From Vibrio sp. SCSIO 43137 (GTDB taxonomy: Bacteria > Pseudomonadota > Gammaproteobacteria > Enterobacterales > Vibrionaceae), in the NCBI RefSeq assembly GCF_028201475.1, contig NZ_CP116384.1, positions 310,001-374,000 on the forward strand: a DNA stretch of 64,000 bases. The letters are read 5' to 3'. Shown in pieces: positions 9,399 through 17,917 of this stretch (the stretch's first letter is position 1; every line of letters starts with the position of its first letter). Made by a program: the position numbers and the translations under genes. A model generated the notes under the pieces. That model had not been told where the DNA came from, searched no databases, and worked only from the letters and a program-made list of their open reading frames with translations.

Positions 9399-10739
9399 TT
9401 ATGACTGACGCGATGGAGTCATCTCTTGCTCCTGCTCATCCAGATGAGAGAAGTGGATCTCTTCCTCTTTTTCGCCAGCGTGCGGGTCTGCGAAACGGTT
9501 CAGATCCATCTCTTTTTCAGACTTAGCTACGATACAGCTAACGGCACTGTCACCAGTGATGTTTACCGCGGTACGGATCATATCCAGCAGACGGTCAACA
9601 CCCATAATCAGAGCGATACCTTCCAGCGGCAGACCAACCTGATTCAGTACCATTGCCAGCATAATCAGACCAACGCCCGGAACACCCGCAGTACCAACAG
9701 AAGCCAATGTCGCTGTGAAGATAACCGTCAGATAGTCACCCAGAGTCAGGTCGATATTAAACGCCTGAGCAATAAATGCGGTAGCAACACCTTGCATGAT
9801 GGCAGTACCATCCATGTTGATAGTTGCACCCAGAGGAACTGTAAATGACGCTACCTTGTTGCTCACACCCAGACGGTTAGTCACTGTTTCCATAGTTACA
9901 GGAATAGTGGCGTTTGAAGAAGCGGTAGAGAAAGCAAACATCACAGCGTCTTTCATCTTCTTCAGGAAGGTAACAGGATTCAGGTTACCAAACACTTTCA
10001 GCATAAAGCTGTAAGTGATAAAGCCGTGAATCAGAAGCGTTGCCGCCAGAACCACAAAGTACTCAGCCAGATTAACGATGGCGCTCAGACCTAAGCCGGT
10101 AAATAGCTTAGACATCAGGAAGAACACACCATAAGGGGCAATGTTCATCAGCAGGGCAACCAGCTTCATGATCACTTCATTCAAAGCTTTGAACATAGAA
10201 GCGACTTGTTCTCCCGCTTTACCAGACAGGCTGATAGCGATACCAAACAGAATCGCAAATACGATGATTTGTAGTGTCTTACCTTCTGCCATCGCGCTGA
10301 TCGGGTTAGTCGGGAACATCTGAATAATCACGTCGCCTAGCGAAGGCGCTTCTTTGGCGACAAAGCTACCTGCGGCAGTCAGGTCTGCACCTGCCCCCGG
10401 CTGGAATATGGTGCCCATAAACAGTGCCAAAGAGATAGCAATTGCCGTGGTCGTGATATAGAAAAGCAGGGTTTTTCCGCCCAGACGGCCTAGTGTTGCT
10501 ACGTCTTTAAGAGAGCTGGTACCACAGACCAGAGAGACAAAGACAAGAGGAACAACCAGCATTTTCAGGCTGGCAATAAAGATTTTGCCGCCAACATCCA
10601 GAAAGCCGTTTACCACGTAGGTATCGATAAATGCATTACCATCGAAAAATGTTCGGATAGCTAAACCTGTGAGAATGCCAAGTACCATCCCCAGAATGAC
10701 TCTGTTAGTCAGGGACAGCTTATTAGAATTTCCATCCAT
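9399..10739 (-). CDS. Dicarboxylate/amino acid:cation symporter (DAACS)
   Basis: 446 aa. Family hallmarks: serine-rich HP1 hairpin 'AFSTASSNATIPVTM', the TM7 motif 'PLGATINMDGTA' (NMDGT) and HP2 'SVGTAGVPGVGLIML'. GltP/GltT-type transporters import glutamate, aspartate or C4-dicarboxylates with Na+ or H+. The C-terminal tail (about 405-446) is long, acidic and cytoplasmic. AAGGTG precedes the ATG. It is not SstT; the sequence is closer to GltP-like members. Monocistronic, with its own terminator. Confidence 0.88.
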   Translation of the reverse strand: MDGNSNKLSLTNRVILGMVLGILTGLAIRTFFDGNAFIDTYVVNGFLDVGGKIFIASLKMLVVPLVFVSLVCGTSSLKDVATLGRLGGKTLLFYITTTAIAISLALFMGTIFQPGAGADLTAAGSFVAKEAPSLGDVIIQMFPTNPISAMAEGKTLQIIVFAILFGIAISLSGKAGEQVASMFKALNEVIMKLVALLMNIAPYGVFFLMSKLFTGLGLSAIVNLAEYFVVLAATLLIHGFITYSFMLKVFGNLNPVTFLKKMKDAVMFAFSTASSNATIPVTMETVTNRLGVSNKVASFTVPLGATINMDGTAIMQGVATAFIAQAFNIDLTLGDYLTVIFTATLASVGTAGVPGVGLIMLAMVLNQVGLPLEGIALIMGVDRLLDMIRTAVNITGDSAVSCIVAKSEKEMDLNRFADPHAGEKEEEIHFSHLDEQEQEMTPSRQS

Positions 10740-11374
10740 TATTTCACCTTAAACATCTTTTATTTCGGCCGAGCAGAATAAGGTAAAATTTTTGTTCCGA
10801 CAATCTTGACAAAAGCAGCGCAATATAGTCATTTTTTGTTAAAAAGAGTGAATGTTTCTGATTTGTTAATGAATGTTGGCAATTTTATGTCATATGCAAT
10901 CTAAAAATTTGAACTTGATTCAAATATGATATTTACATAAATATCAGTCACTTACCAAAAGTTACTTAGTTTGATGTCTGAGGTGGTCAAAAAGTAACCG
11001 GTTGGCTGCTATTAATGACTGATTAACACGCCAGTTTTGAGGGAATATTTTCAAAAGAGTTAGAATAATGTGAGCTGAGTAAGGTTTGTATATACGTTTT
11101 TCACGCATAATCGCCCCTTTTGCCTCCCTGATTCTCGCCATTATCGACTTTTTCTGTTAAAACTGCCTCTTTTAATGAAAAAAGGTAAAGAGATTAATCG
11201 AATAAATTACATCAAACCGCTATATCCAGCAGCCGATCAGAGCGTTATGATACGGATTCTGAGTGATTCCAGATTCTGTTGAAAAAGAGATGAAAGTTAT
11301 CTCCGCCTGACAGGTTCTTATTGCTAAGTGATCTCCTCAGACAAACAAAACACATTCCACTGTGTGAGAACAAT
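10740..11374. other. Divergent intergenic region, DAACS gene and zwf
   Basis: 635 bp, AT-rich near the symporter. It must hold the promoters of both genes, but I could not point to a well-spaced -35/-10 pair or a clear operator. The sequence just before zwf includes a short out-of-place frame that extends zwf upstream to 11321; no RBS supports that start. Confidence 0.5.
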
Positions 11375-12895
11375 ATGAATAATATAGAAGAAAGTACCGT
11401 TCGCCCCGAGAACAATCTGATTGTCATTTTTGGTGCTTCTGGTGATTTAACGCACCGGAAGCTGATCCCTGCTCTATACCATCTGTACGCAAATGATATG
11501 TTGCCGGACAACTTTGCCGTATTAGGCGTAAGCCGGACAGCATTCAGCGATGATGAGTTTCAGGTAAAAATGAAGCAAGCTTTGACTGAAAATGAAAAAG
11601 TGCAGCCCGAAACCCTCGATGCCTTTATACAGCACCTTTATTACCAGCCGCTGAATACCTCCTCTGTAGAAGAGTATGGTGTATTGAAACAGAGGCTGGA
11701 GTTGCTTAGCGATAAGCACGACACTGGTGGTAACACCGTTTACTATTTATCTACGCCTCCAAGCCTTTATGGCGTCATTCCTGAATGTCTTGCCGCTCAC
11801 GGTCTTAATAAAGAAGAAGACGGCTGGAAGAACCTGATTGTTGAAAAGCCGTTTGGTTACGATCTTCAATCTGCCGAAGACCTTGATAAGCAGATACATG
11901 CTTGTTTTCAGGAACATCAGATCTACCGTATTGACCACTATTTAGGTAAAGAGACAGTACAGAATCTTCTGGTACTGCGCTTCTCCAACGCTATGTTTGA
12001 GCCTTTGTGGAACCGCAACTATATCGATCATGTCGAGATCACCGCAGCTGAGTTCCTCGGTGTTGAAGAGCGTGGTGGTTACTACGACTGCGCTGGTGCA
12101 GTGCGCGATATGTTCCAGAACCACTTGTTGCAGGTGCTGGCTATGGTGGGAATGGAGCCCCCTTCGGTTATCAATGCCGATTCCATGCGTGATGAAGCCG
12201 TCAAGGTGATGCAGTGTTTCCGCCCGCTGTCGGACGACGATTTGCAAAAAAATCTGGTACTGGGCCAATACACTCATTCCCATGTGCGTGGTGAAGAGTT
12301 ACCCGGTTACCGTGAGGAGCAAGGGGTAGCTGATGATTCCAGAACAGAAACCTATGTCGGCCTTAAGATGTTTATCGATAACTGGCGCTGGAACGGAGTG
12401 CCGTTTTATGTGCGTACCGGTAAGCGACTGCCGACGCGGGTAACGGAAGTGGTAATTCACTTCAAAAACACCCCACATCCGGTATTTGGTGTCAATGCAC
12501 CAGAAAATAAGTTGATTATCCGTATTCAGCCTGATGAAGGTATTCTGCTTAGCTTTGGCCTTAAAGAGCCGGGAGCCGGTTTTAAAGCGAAAGAAGTATC
12601 AATGGATTTCCGTTACGGCGATCTGGAAGAGAGCAATATGCTGACGGCTTATGAGCGCCTGATTCTGGATTGTATGAAGAGCGATGCCACCCTGTTTGCC
12701 CGTACCGATGCAGTGCGTGCCTGTTGGGAATTTGTCGAGCCTATATTAAAGCATAAACAAAATCCTGAGCACCTGTTTGGTTACGCGGCGGGAACCTGGG
12801 GGCCGAAAGAGGCGGATGAACTGCTGACCAATGATGGCCGCGACTGGCGCTTCCCGTGTAAAAACCTGACTAATACCGAGTATTGTGAGTTATAG
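11375..12895 (+). CDS. zwf: Glucose-6-phosphate 1-dehydrogenase
   Basis: 506 aa. First step of the oxidative pentose phosphate pathway: glucose-6-phosphate + NADP+ to 6-phosphogluconolactone. Rossmann motif '[18 protein letters not shown]' (about 23-40) and the G6PD active-site signature 'RIDHYLGKE' (about 185-193) are present, and 'VRTGKRLP' lies in the C-terminal domain. I chose the ATG at 11375 over the longer frame starting at 11321, as GAG lies at good distance and family proteins begin shortly before the Rossmann fold. First gene of a tight zwf-pgl-gnd operon (3-bp gap to pgl). Confidence 0.97.
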   Translation: MNNIEESTVRPENNLIVIFGASGDLTHRKLIPALYHLYANDMLPDNFAVLGVSRTAFSDDEFQVKMKQALTENEKVQPETLDAFIQHLYYQPLNTSSVEEYGVLKQRLELLSDKHDTGGNTVYYLSTPPSLYGVIPECLAAHGLNKEEDGWKNLIVEKPFGYDLQSAEDLDKQIHACFQEHQIYRIDHYLGKETVQNLLVLRFSNAMFEPLWNRNYIDHVEITAAEFLGVEERGGYYDCAGAVRDMFQNHLLQVLAMVGMEPPSVINADSMRDEAVKVMQCFRPLSDDDLQKNLVLGQYTHSHVRGEELPGYREEQGVADDSRTETYVGLKMFIDNWRWNGVPFYVRTGKRLPTRVTEVVIHFKNTPHPVFGVNAPENKLIIRIQPDEGILLSFGLKEPGAGFKAKEVSMDFRYGDLEESNMLTAYERLILDCMKSDATLFARTDAVRACWEFVEPILKHKQNPEHLFGYAAGTWGPKEADELLTNDGRDWRFPCKNLTNTEYCEL

Positions 12896-12898
12896 AAA

Positions 12899-13624
12899 AT
12901 GAACTATCAGATATTTCAAACACCAGAGCAGGTGGTTACTGCTCTGGCTGAAGATATGCTGGCACTGAGCGAGCAGGAAAGAGAGACTCATATTTCACTT
13001 TCCGGTGGCCGCTCGCCTAAACTGCTGTTCCGCACTTTGGCGCAAGCGCCTTATAAGCAAAAAATAAACTGGGCTAATCTGCACTTCTGGTGGGGGGATG
13101 AGCGTTGTGTTGAACCAACAGATGCAGAAAGCAACTTTGGTGAAGCCAATGAGTTGCTGTTTAAGCATATCGATATTCCACAGAAGAACATTCACCGTAT
13201 TCTCGGCGAGAACTCACCAGAACCGGAAGCAAAAAGATTTGCTGATGAGATGCAGCAGCTAATTCCGGCAGAAAACGGATTACCTGCCTTTGACTGGATT
13301 ATGCTGGGCATGGGTACAGACGGGCATACAGCTTCGCTGTTCCCTAACCAGACCAACTATGATGAGCCAGCTATTGCATTGGTGGCAGCGCACCCTGAAA
13401 GCGGTCAGTTACGGGTGTCTAAGTCTGCCCGTCTGCTGCAAAACGCAAAACGCATCACTTATCTGGTGCTGGGTGACAGTAAAGCGGAAGTACTAAAGCA
13501 AATTCAACAACAGCCGGCAGAGCAACTGCCTTATCCGGCTGCAAAGATTAAATCACTCCACGGCCAGACCGAATGGTTTGTGGATGCACAGGCAGCAAGC
13601 TTGCTTGTTAAAGGAGAGAAATAA
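12899..13624 (+). CDS. pgl: 6-phosphogluconolactonase (DevB/SOL type)
   Basis: 241 aa. Hydrolyses 6-phosphogluconolactone to 6-phosphogluconate. Family motifs: 'ISLSGGRSPKLLFRTLA' (about 33-49), 'FWWGDERCVEPTDAESNFG' with the catalytic region and 'MGTDGHTASLFPN'. It starts three bases after the zwf stop and ends in TAATG overlapping the gnd start, so the operon is translationally coupled. Confidence 0.96.
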   Translation: MNYQIFQTPEQVVTALAEDMLALSEQERETHISLSGGRSPKLLFRTLAQAPYKQKINWANLHFWWGDERCVEPTDAESNFGEANELLFKHIDIPQKNIHRILGENSPEPEAKRFADEMQQLIPAENGLPAFDWIMLGMGTDGHTASLFPNQTNYDEPAIALVAAHPESGQLRVSKSARLLQNAKRITYLVLGDSKAEVLKQIQQQPAEQLPYPAAKIKSLHGQTEWFVDAQAASLLVKGEK

Positions 13625-15072
13625 TGAAAGGCGATATTGGTGTAATTGGTTTAGCGGTAATGGGTCAGAACCTGATCCTTAATATGAACGACAACGGATT
13701 TAAAGTCGTTGCTTATAACCGTACCGTATCCAAGGTTGAGGAGTTTCTGCAGGGCGCTGCAAAGGGAACCAATATTATCGGTGCAGAGTCGCTGGAAGAT
13801 CTGGTGGCGAAACTGGAAAGCCCGCGTAAAGTGATGCTGATGGTTCGTGCCGGTGAAGTGGTTGACTCCTTTATTGATGCGCTGGTTCCTCTGCTGGACA
13901 AAGGCGACATTATTATTGATGGCGGTAACTCAAACTACCCTGATACCAACCGTCGTGTTGCTGCGCTGAAAGAGCAGGGCATTCACTATGTAGGCAGCGG
14001 TGTATCCGGCGGTGAAGAGGGTGCGCGTTTCGGCCCTTCTATTATGCCGGGTGGTGCTCCTGAGGCATGGCCACATGTGAAACCGATCTTTCAGGCCATT
14101 TCCGCCAAGACTGACAGTGGTGAAGCTTGCTGTGACTGGGTTGGTAAAGATGGTTCAGGCCACTTTGTTAAGATGGTTCACAACGGTATTGAATATGGTG
14201 ATATGCAGCTTATCAGCGAAGCCTACCACTTTATGAAAGAAGGTCTGGGGCTGTCACACGATGAGATGCAAGCCATCTTTGAAGAGTGGAAGAGCACAGA
14301 GCTGGACAGTTATCTGGTTGATATTACGACGGATATCCTTGGCTATAAAGACGAAGACGGCGAGCCGCTGGTTGAGAAGATTCTTGATACCGCCGGTCAG
14401 AAGGGTACCGGTAAATGGACGGGCATTAATGCACTGGACTTAGGTATTCCTCTTACTCTGATCACTGAGTCTGTTTTTGCCCGTTGCCTGTCAGCACTGA
14501 AAGATCAACGCGTAGCCGCAGAAGCTGAGTTTGCTAAAACCATTCAGCCGGTGGAGGGTGATAAGAAAGAGTGGGTAGATGCCCTTCGTCAGGCACTATT
14601 GGCTTCAAAAATTATCTCTTATGCACAGGGCTTTATGCTGATCCGTGAAGCGTCAGAAGAGTATGACTGGTCACTGAACTACGGTAGCGTGGCACTAATG
14701 TGGCGCGGAGGCTGTATTATCCGCAGTGCTTTCCTTGGCAATATCCGTGATGCTTATGAGACTAACCCGGATATCAAGTTCCTTGGTTCGGATGCTTACT
14801 TTAAAGATATTCTGCAACGCAGCCTATCGGCATGGCGTAAAGTTGCGGCTAAGTCACTGGAGATCGGTTTGCCTATGCCTACCATGACATCGGCACTCAC
14901 TTTCCTTGATGGTTATACTACCGCCCGCCTTCCGGCAAATATGCTTCAGGCACAGCGTGATTACTTTGGTGCCCATACTTATGAGCGTGTTGACCAGCCA
15001 AAGGGTCAGTTCTTCCATACCAACTGGACAGGCACCGGCGGCGATACAGCATCAACTACTTATGATGTTTAA
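13624..15072 (+). CDS. gnd: 6-phosphogluconate dehydrogenase, decarboxylating
   Basis: 482 aa. Converts 6-phosphogluconate to ribulose-5-phosphate + CO2 with NADP+. N-terminal nucleotide motif 'GLAVMGQNL' (about 9-17), substrate-binding 'GSGVSGGEEGARFGPSIMPGG' segment (about 126-146), and the C-terminal 'QAQRDYFGAHTYER' stretch that closes the partner's active site. SD AAAGGAGAG lies inside pgl. It completes the oxidative branch and is followed by a strong terminator. Confidence 0.97.
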   Translation: MKGDIGVIGLAVMGQNLILNMNDNGFKVVAYNRTVSKVEEFLQGAAKGTNIIGAESLEDLVAKLESPRKVMLMVRAGEVVDSFIDALVPLLDKGDIIIDGGNSNYPDTNRRVAALKEQGIHYVGSGVSGGEEGARFGPSIMPGGAPEAWPHVKPIFQAISAKTDSGEACCDWVGKDGSGHFVKMVHNGIEYGDMQLISEAYHFMKEGLGLSHDEMQAIFEEWKSTELDSYLVDITTDILGYKDEDGEPLVEKILDTAGQKGTGKWTGINALDLGIPLTLITESVFARCLSALKDQRVAAEAEFAKTIQPVEGDKKEWVDALRQALLASKIISYAQGFMLIREASEEYDWSLNYGSVALMWRGGCIIRSAFLGNIRDAYETNPDIKFLGSDAYFKDILQRSLSAWRKVAAKSLEIGLPMPTMTSALTFLDGYTTARLPANMLQAQRDYFGAHTYERVDQPKGQFFHTNWTGTGGDTASTTYDV

Positions 15073-15130
15073 CTTGCTGCGCTGATTTTGAAAGCTCTCT
15101 CACCAGAGGGAGTCTTTCAGACAAAAGAAA

Positions 15131-15165
15131 ACGGCCACCATATTAACCATGGTGGCCGTTATTTA
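15131..15165. terminator. Bidirectional terminator after gnd and the entericidin-like gene
   Basis: Perfect 11-bp stem ACGGCCACCAT/ATGGTGGCCGT with a 7-nt loop. The plus side continues TATTTATT and the minus side TTTTCTTTTG, so it can end gnd and the convergent small lipoprotein gene. Confidence 0.88.
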
Positions 15166-15181
15166 TTCAGGTAATGATTTG

Positions 15182-15319
15182 TTATTCAGCCGTGGCGTCA
15201 TGCACCGCTTTTTTAGTGTCTTGCCAGACCTGACTAGAATCTTCTTTAACACCTTCCCATGTGTTTGAACAACCACCAATGAACAGGGCAAGTGTGGTTA
15301 AAATTAATGCAGCTCTCAT
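15182..15319 (-). CDS. Entericidin-like small lipoprotein
   Basis: 45-residue ORF read directly from the minus strand, with an excellent ribosome binding site (GGAGGT, 7 nt before the ATG). The N-terminal signal 'MRAALILTTLALFIGGC' ends in a lipobox (I-G-G-C, Cys17); the mature part is a short amphipathic helix 'SNTWEGVKEDSSQVWQDTK'. This is the layout of the entericidin A/B family, small outer-membrane lipoproteins with bacteriolytic or stress roles in E. coli. Only one such gene is present, so no antidote/toxin pair is visible. Shares a bidirectional terminator with gnd and is divergent from a TetR gene. Confidence 0.8.
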   Translation of the reverse strand: MRAALILTTLALFIGGCSNTWEGVKEDSSQVWQDTKKAVHDATAE

Positions 15320-15462
15320 TTATTTACCTCCGTCTAAGCTATCTGATGACTATAACAAAACTGCGCAAAAGCTAAAGAGTTTATATTCCACTTTACTTAT
15401 GATCGAGAACCTTCTAGTGTGCCAAAACAAGAGTTTATTGTTGAGCGTTAAAGCAAAAAGAT

Positions 15463-16074
15463 ATGAGCGAAGTAGTGAAGAAAAAGCAGGGAACCAAACA
15501 TAAATCAGAGCAGGAGAGACGGGAACAAATTTTAAGCTGTTCGATGGAGGTATTTCTCAACAAGGGCTACCACAATACCACTATGAAAGAAATTGTGGCA
15601 TCCACCGGCCTTTCTAAAGGCGCGATTTATCACTATTTTTCCTGTAAAGAAGAGATCTTTAACGCTATATTTCTCGATTTTGACCAGAAAATAACCGCCG
15701 ACTTTGAGCGAGTCTCGGTTGCGGACGATCCCCTGACGGAAATCAAAAATCTACTTACATCTACACTGGACGAGATGATTCGCTTTTTCCGTATGTACTA
15801 TGTCTGTTTAGAGATGTCAGAGAGTGATGCCTTACAGCAGCAGTTTGATCAAACCACAGAGTTCATCCGTCAGAGCGTAACCCGTTCCATAAAGGAAAAA
15901 TACGATCTGCCGACACAAGTCGATGTGGAAGACGTTTTTAGCAGCTTTAATCTGATGATGGAAGGTTTACTCTCCCTCGCAGCGACCAAAAAATCATTTG
16001 AGCCTAAGGCAAGTTTGCAAGTGGTGTTCAGGGTGATTGATCATCTGCTTGAAGTATCAGAACAGAAGAAATAA
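15463..16074 (+). CDS. TetR/AcrR family transcriptional regulator
   Basis: 203 aa. N-terminal TetR helix-turn-helix (about 17-63): 'REQILSCSMEVFLNKGYHNTTM' is too long to be anything else, followed by 'EIVASTGLSKGAIYHYFSCKEEIF'. The C-terminal ligand domain is helical and unassigned. AAAAGA precedes the ATG. The gene is divergent from the small lipoprotein; TetR proteins usually repress adjacent genes, but no efflux or enzyme gene lies next to it, so the target is unknown. Confidence 0.88.
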   Translation: MSEVVKKKQGTKHKSEQERREQILSCSMEVFLNKGYHNTTMKEIVASTGLSKGAIYHYFSCKEEIFNAIFLDFDQKITADFERVSVADDPLTEIKNLLTSTLDEMIRFFRMYYVCLEMSESDALQQQFDQTTEFIRQSVTRSIKEKYDLPTQVDVEDVFSSFNLMMEGLLSLAATKKSFEPKASLQVVFRVIDHLLEVSEQKK

Positions 16075-16183
16075 GTTATACGGACTATTCAATGCACTGT
16101 CGGCTCAGTTGTCCAGTTCTCAAGAATATTCATGCTCAATAGTTTCTAAGATGCTTAAAAGTGTTCTATTAGTACAGCTAAAA

Positions 16184-16432
16184 TCACGGATTGGTTGAGT
16201 TGTGGTGACGAGCAACAGTTTCAAGCCGTTCCGCAAGCCAAATTTTAATAATTGACTGTCGTGTAACGCCGATTCGGTTAGCTTCCTGATCTAACGACTC
16301 CAGCATCCACATAGGGAGATCAACATTGACACGCTTCTGTTTTTGCATCGGGCGCTTAGCTTTAGAAAGGTCCAAATCATCAATTACATCAGTATCACTT
16401 TCAAATTTTTTATCAAAATCATGCGCTTTCAT
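16184..16432 (-). CDS. brnA: BrnA-family antitoxin without its toxin
   Basis: 82 aa from the ATG at 16432. The C-terminal ribbon-helix-helix 'KRVNVDLPMWMLESLDQEA...GVTRQSIIKIWLAERLE' and the N-terminal 'MKAHDFDKKFE...DDLDLSKAKRP' are typical of BrnA, the DNA-binding antitoxin that neutralises the RNase toxin BrnT and represses the brnTA operon. The start at 16468 (TTG) gives a foreign N-terminus and is not supported. A normal brnT (about 90 codons) should lie directly upstream; only a 19-codon remnant is there. The antitoxin is thus an orphan that may still bind DNA or protect against BrnT toxins elsewhere. Confidence 0.85.
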   Translation of the reverse strand: MKAHDFDKKFESDTDVIDDLDLSKAKRPMQKQKRVNVDLPMWMLESLDQEANRIGVTRQSIIKIWLAERLETVARHHNSTNP

Positions 16433-16478
16433 ATCTGTTCGATTTGCTTTTTCTCTTGTCGAATTCAAATGTAACCAT
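16419..16478 (-). pseudogene. brnT: brnT toxin reduced to a 19-codon remnant
   Basis: The frame reads M-V-T-F-E-F-D-K-R-K-S-K-S-N then R-Y-E-S-A-stop. The first part matches the BrnT N-terminus (F-E-[FW]-D-x-x-K-[AS]-x-S-N), the last residues match BrnT C-termini (x-x-Y-E-S), and the stop codon overlaps the brnA start exactly as in intact brnTA operons. The roughly 70 codons in between, including the whole nuclease core, are absent. This looks like an in-frame internal deletion that keeps translational coupling to brnA. Confidence 0.7.
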
Positions 16479-16570
16479 GAGTAAAATCTATACCATTATT
16501 ACTCGTATATCAATTCAGCTCAGATTTTTGCTCTAGTGGTGAAACATGAAATACAGGCAGATTAATTGGT

Positions 16571-16606
16571 GATCGCTCCCATGTTGCACGTGGGAGTGTA
16601 TACCAG
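16571..16606 (-). repeat. REP-like palindromic repeat, copy 1
   Basis: Palindrome with arms CTCCCA/TGGGAG flanked by GTATAC. On the minus strand it begins CTGGTATACACTCCCACG. Copies 2 (16822-16857) and 3 (20422-20458) share the GGTATACA-YNCC-palindrome-GAGCGA layout. Confidence 0.6.
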
Positions 16607-16687
16607 ATCTCAAAATTACTGTCGGACGTTGGTTAAGCCTGTTCTTCTTTCCGACCTTTTAGTTTCGCCCCTGCCCGGGCGAGTAAC

Positions 16688-16709
16688 TTTTGCCTGCGGC
16701 TGCAAAAGT
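16688..16709. repeat. Hairpin within the repeat-rich intergenic region
   Basis: CTTTTGC/GCAAAAG arms with an 8-nt loop, preceded by a G+C-rich CTGCCCGGGCGAG palindrome. The 16479-16989 interval (511 bp) contains no credible gene; a 137-codon plus-strand frame runs through these repeats and has no protein-like character. Confidence 0.5.
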
Positions 16710-16724
16710 CACCAAAAGAGCCGT

Positions 16725-16806
16725 GGTTTTCTTTGTCGTTATAGGCTTATTCACCACCGTTTTGTAACTCGCCTTTCTGGTGAAAGGCTCAAACACGACA
16801 AAACTA
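16725..16806. repeat. Dispersed intergenic element, copy A
   Basis: An approximately 80-bp element with the core hairpin GCCTTTC-TGGT-GAAAGGC (16771-16788). Aligned by eye without gaps to 62242-62321, about 65 of 80 positions agree, and a partial third copy lies at 18890-18962. Confidence 0.7.
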
Positions 16807-16821
16807 TTAGAGCTAGCAAGA

Positions 16822-16857
16822 ACTCGCTCCAATGCTGTGCGTTGGAGTGTATACCTG
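16822..16857 (-). repeat. REP-like palindromic repeat, copy 2
   Basis: Same layout as copy 1: minus strand CAGGTATACACTCCAACG, a short spacer, and an inverted CATTGGAGCGAGT arm. The arms have changed together (CTCCAA/TTGGAG), so base pairing is kept. Confidence 0.6.
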
Positions 16858-16989
16858 AGCGTATATTTACTGACAGAGTTGTGAATCGTATACCCCAGAT
16901 AGTGGTAACTTATAGCCCTGTATTGTCAATGCGGATGGCTAACGGATTGCTTTCGACTACAACGCTAAGTTCGGAATAACCGCTAGCAA

Positions 16990-17628
16990 TTAAACCACTT
17001 CGCATTTTACGTTAACCGATTTAAAGTCTGGTATAGCTCCATCTGCTTCTATATCTGAGGGTAATTTGTTGTTACCAACCAAAATGCATTTTGCCCCAAA
17101 CGCCTTTGCCGCAAGTAAACCGCTTAGAGAGTCTTCATAGATCAAACATTCACTTGCGCTTGTATTCAGAAGTTTTGCGCATTTTTCAAAACCTTCCGGA
17201 TTTGGTTTTCCTTCGGTGACGTCCTCGCGGCTTATAACTATGTCGAAATAATGGTGTAGTCCGTGAAGGTTGAAAATATATTGGACACGGGCAGGCCAAC
17301 TTCCGGTTACCAAGCCAACTTTTATGCTATTAGATTTCAGTTTCTGAAGTAGCTCTTTTGCACCATTTATCATTGGTGTGTCAGCGGTTTCTTCATAGTC
17401 ATCAACCAGCTTTTTTATATCAGTTTTTTCCTCTTCTGATAGGTCTTTAAAAAAATAATCGAGCGTATAGCTTCCGCTTCGGCCATGTATATGCGGCTCA
17501 ATGTCTTTAGCCGGAATACTTACCCCAACCGTTTTAGCGGCATTTAGCCACGCTTTTTCGATGGTATTTCTGGAATCAATTAGAGTCCCATCCATATCGA
17601 AAATTACCGCTTTATAGTCAATTAACAT
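16990..17628 (-). CDS. HAD-superfamily hydrolase (beta-PGM/phosphatase-like)
   Basis: 212 aa from the ATG at 17628 (AGGA upstream); the longer frame to 17724 has no RBS and lies inside the neighbouring gene. HAD motifs: I 'FDMDGTLIDS' (Asp11, Asp13), II 'VGLVTGS', III Lys in 'EGKPNPEGF', IV 'IYEDSLSGLLAAKAFG'. The helical cap between motifs I and II (about 20-90) is subclass I, as in phosphoglycolate phosphatase and beta-phosphoglucomutase; the substrate cannot be told. It overlaps the upstream 79-aa gene by 11 bases and forms an operon with it, divergent from a LysR regulator. Confidence 0.87.
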   Translation of the reverse strand: MLIDYKAVIFDMDGTLIDSRNTIEKAWLNAAKTVGVSIPAKDIEPHIHGRSGSYTLDYFFKDLSEEEKTDIKKLVDDYEETADTPMINGAKELLQKLKSNSIKVGLVTGSWPARVQYIFNLHGLHHYFDIVISREDVTEGKPNPEGFEKCAKLLNTSASECLIYEDSLSGLLAAKAFGAKCILVGNNKLPSDIEADGAIPDFKSVNVKCEVV

Positions 17629-17857
17629 GGGTGGATTCCTTTTTCCCGAACACATCCAACATATGTAAATTGTCTTGAACTCTGTCATTAAATATTTCAA
17701 GGGCTTCACTTGAGTTTGCCGCATTACATGTAACAGGAAGTATTACCGCTTTTTGTTTTAGCAGGCTTTGTACCACCACCCCTGCTTCTTCATGGTCAAT
17801 ATTCTGAGCGATAATTTGGCCGTTGCAGTTGATAAAGGCAAATAGTGATTTATTCAT
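17618..17857 (-). CDS. Small hypothetical protein coupled to a HAD hydrolase
   Basis: 79 aa with a strong ribosome binding site (GGAG, 7 nt from the ATG). It begins 'MNKSLFAFINCNGQIIAQNID', has two Cys (11 and one in 'PVTCNAANS'), no signal peptide and no membrane segment. I do not recognise a family. Its 3' end overlaps the HAD gene by 11 bases, so the two are co-translated, and both face the divergent LysR gene. It may act on the same metabolite or modulate the hydrolase; both are guesses. Confidence 0.65.
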   Translation of the reverse strand: MNKSLFAFINCNGQIIAQNIDHEEAGVVVQSLLKQKAVILPVTCNAANSSEALEIFNDRVQDNLHMLDVFGKKESTHVN

Positions 17858-17898
17858 TTGTAACTCCTATTCTGAACTGGTGTTATTGTTGTTATTGG

Positions 17899-17917
17899 GA
17901 CAGACTACTAATCTGTC
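17899..17917. promoter_or_regulatory. 19-bp dyad, candidate LysR operator
   Basis: Perfect arms GACAGA/TCTGTC separated by CTACTAA in the 161-bp divergent region between the small ORF/HAD operon and the LysR gene. It sits 42 bases upstream of the small ORF, a typical LysR recognition site position. A TATAAT hexamer at 17981-17986 could be the -10 of the lysR promoter. Confidence 0.5.

Noticed and set aside
9399..10739. SstT serine/threonine symporter
   Set aside because: The sequence shares only the DAACS fold; GltP-type motifs (NMDGT, SSNATIPV) fit better than SstT.
16566..16979. 137-codon plus-strand ORF in the region between brnA and the HAD gene
   Set aside because: It runs through REP-like palindromes and the dispersed element, lacks an RBS and has no protein-like motif.
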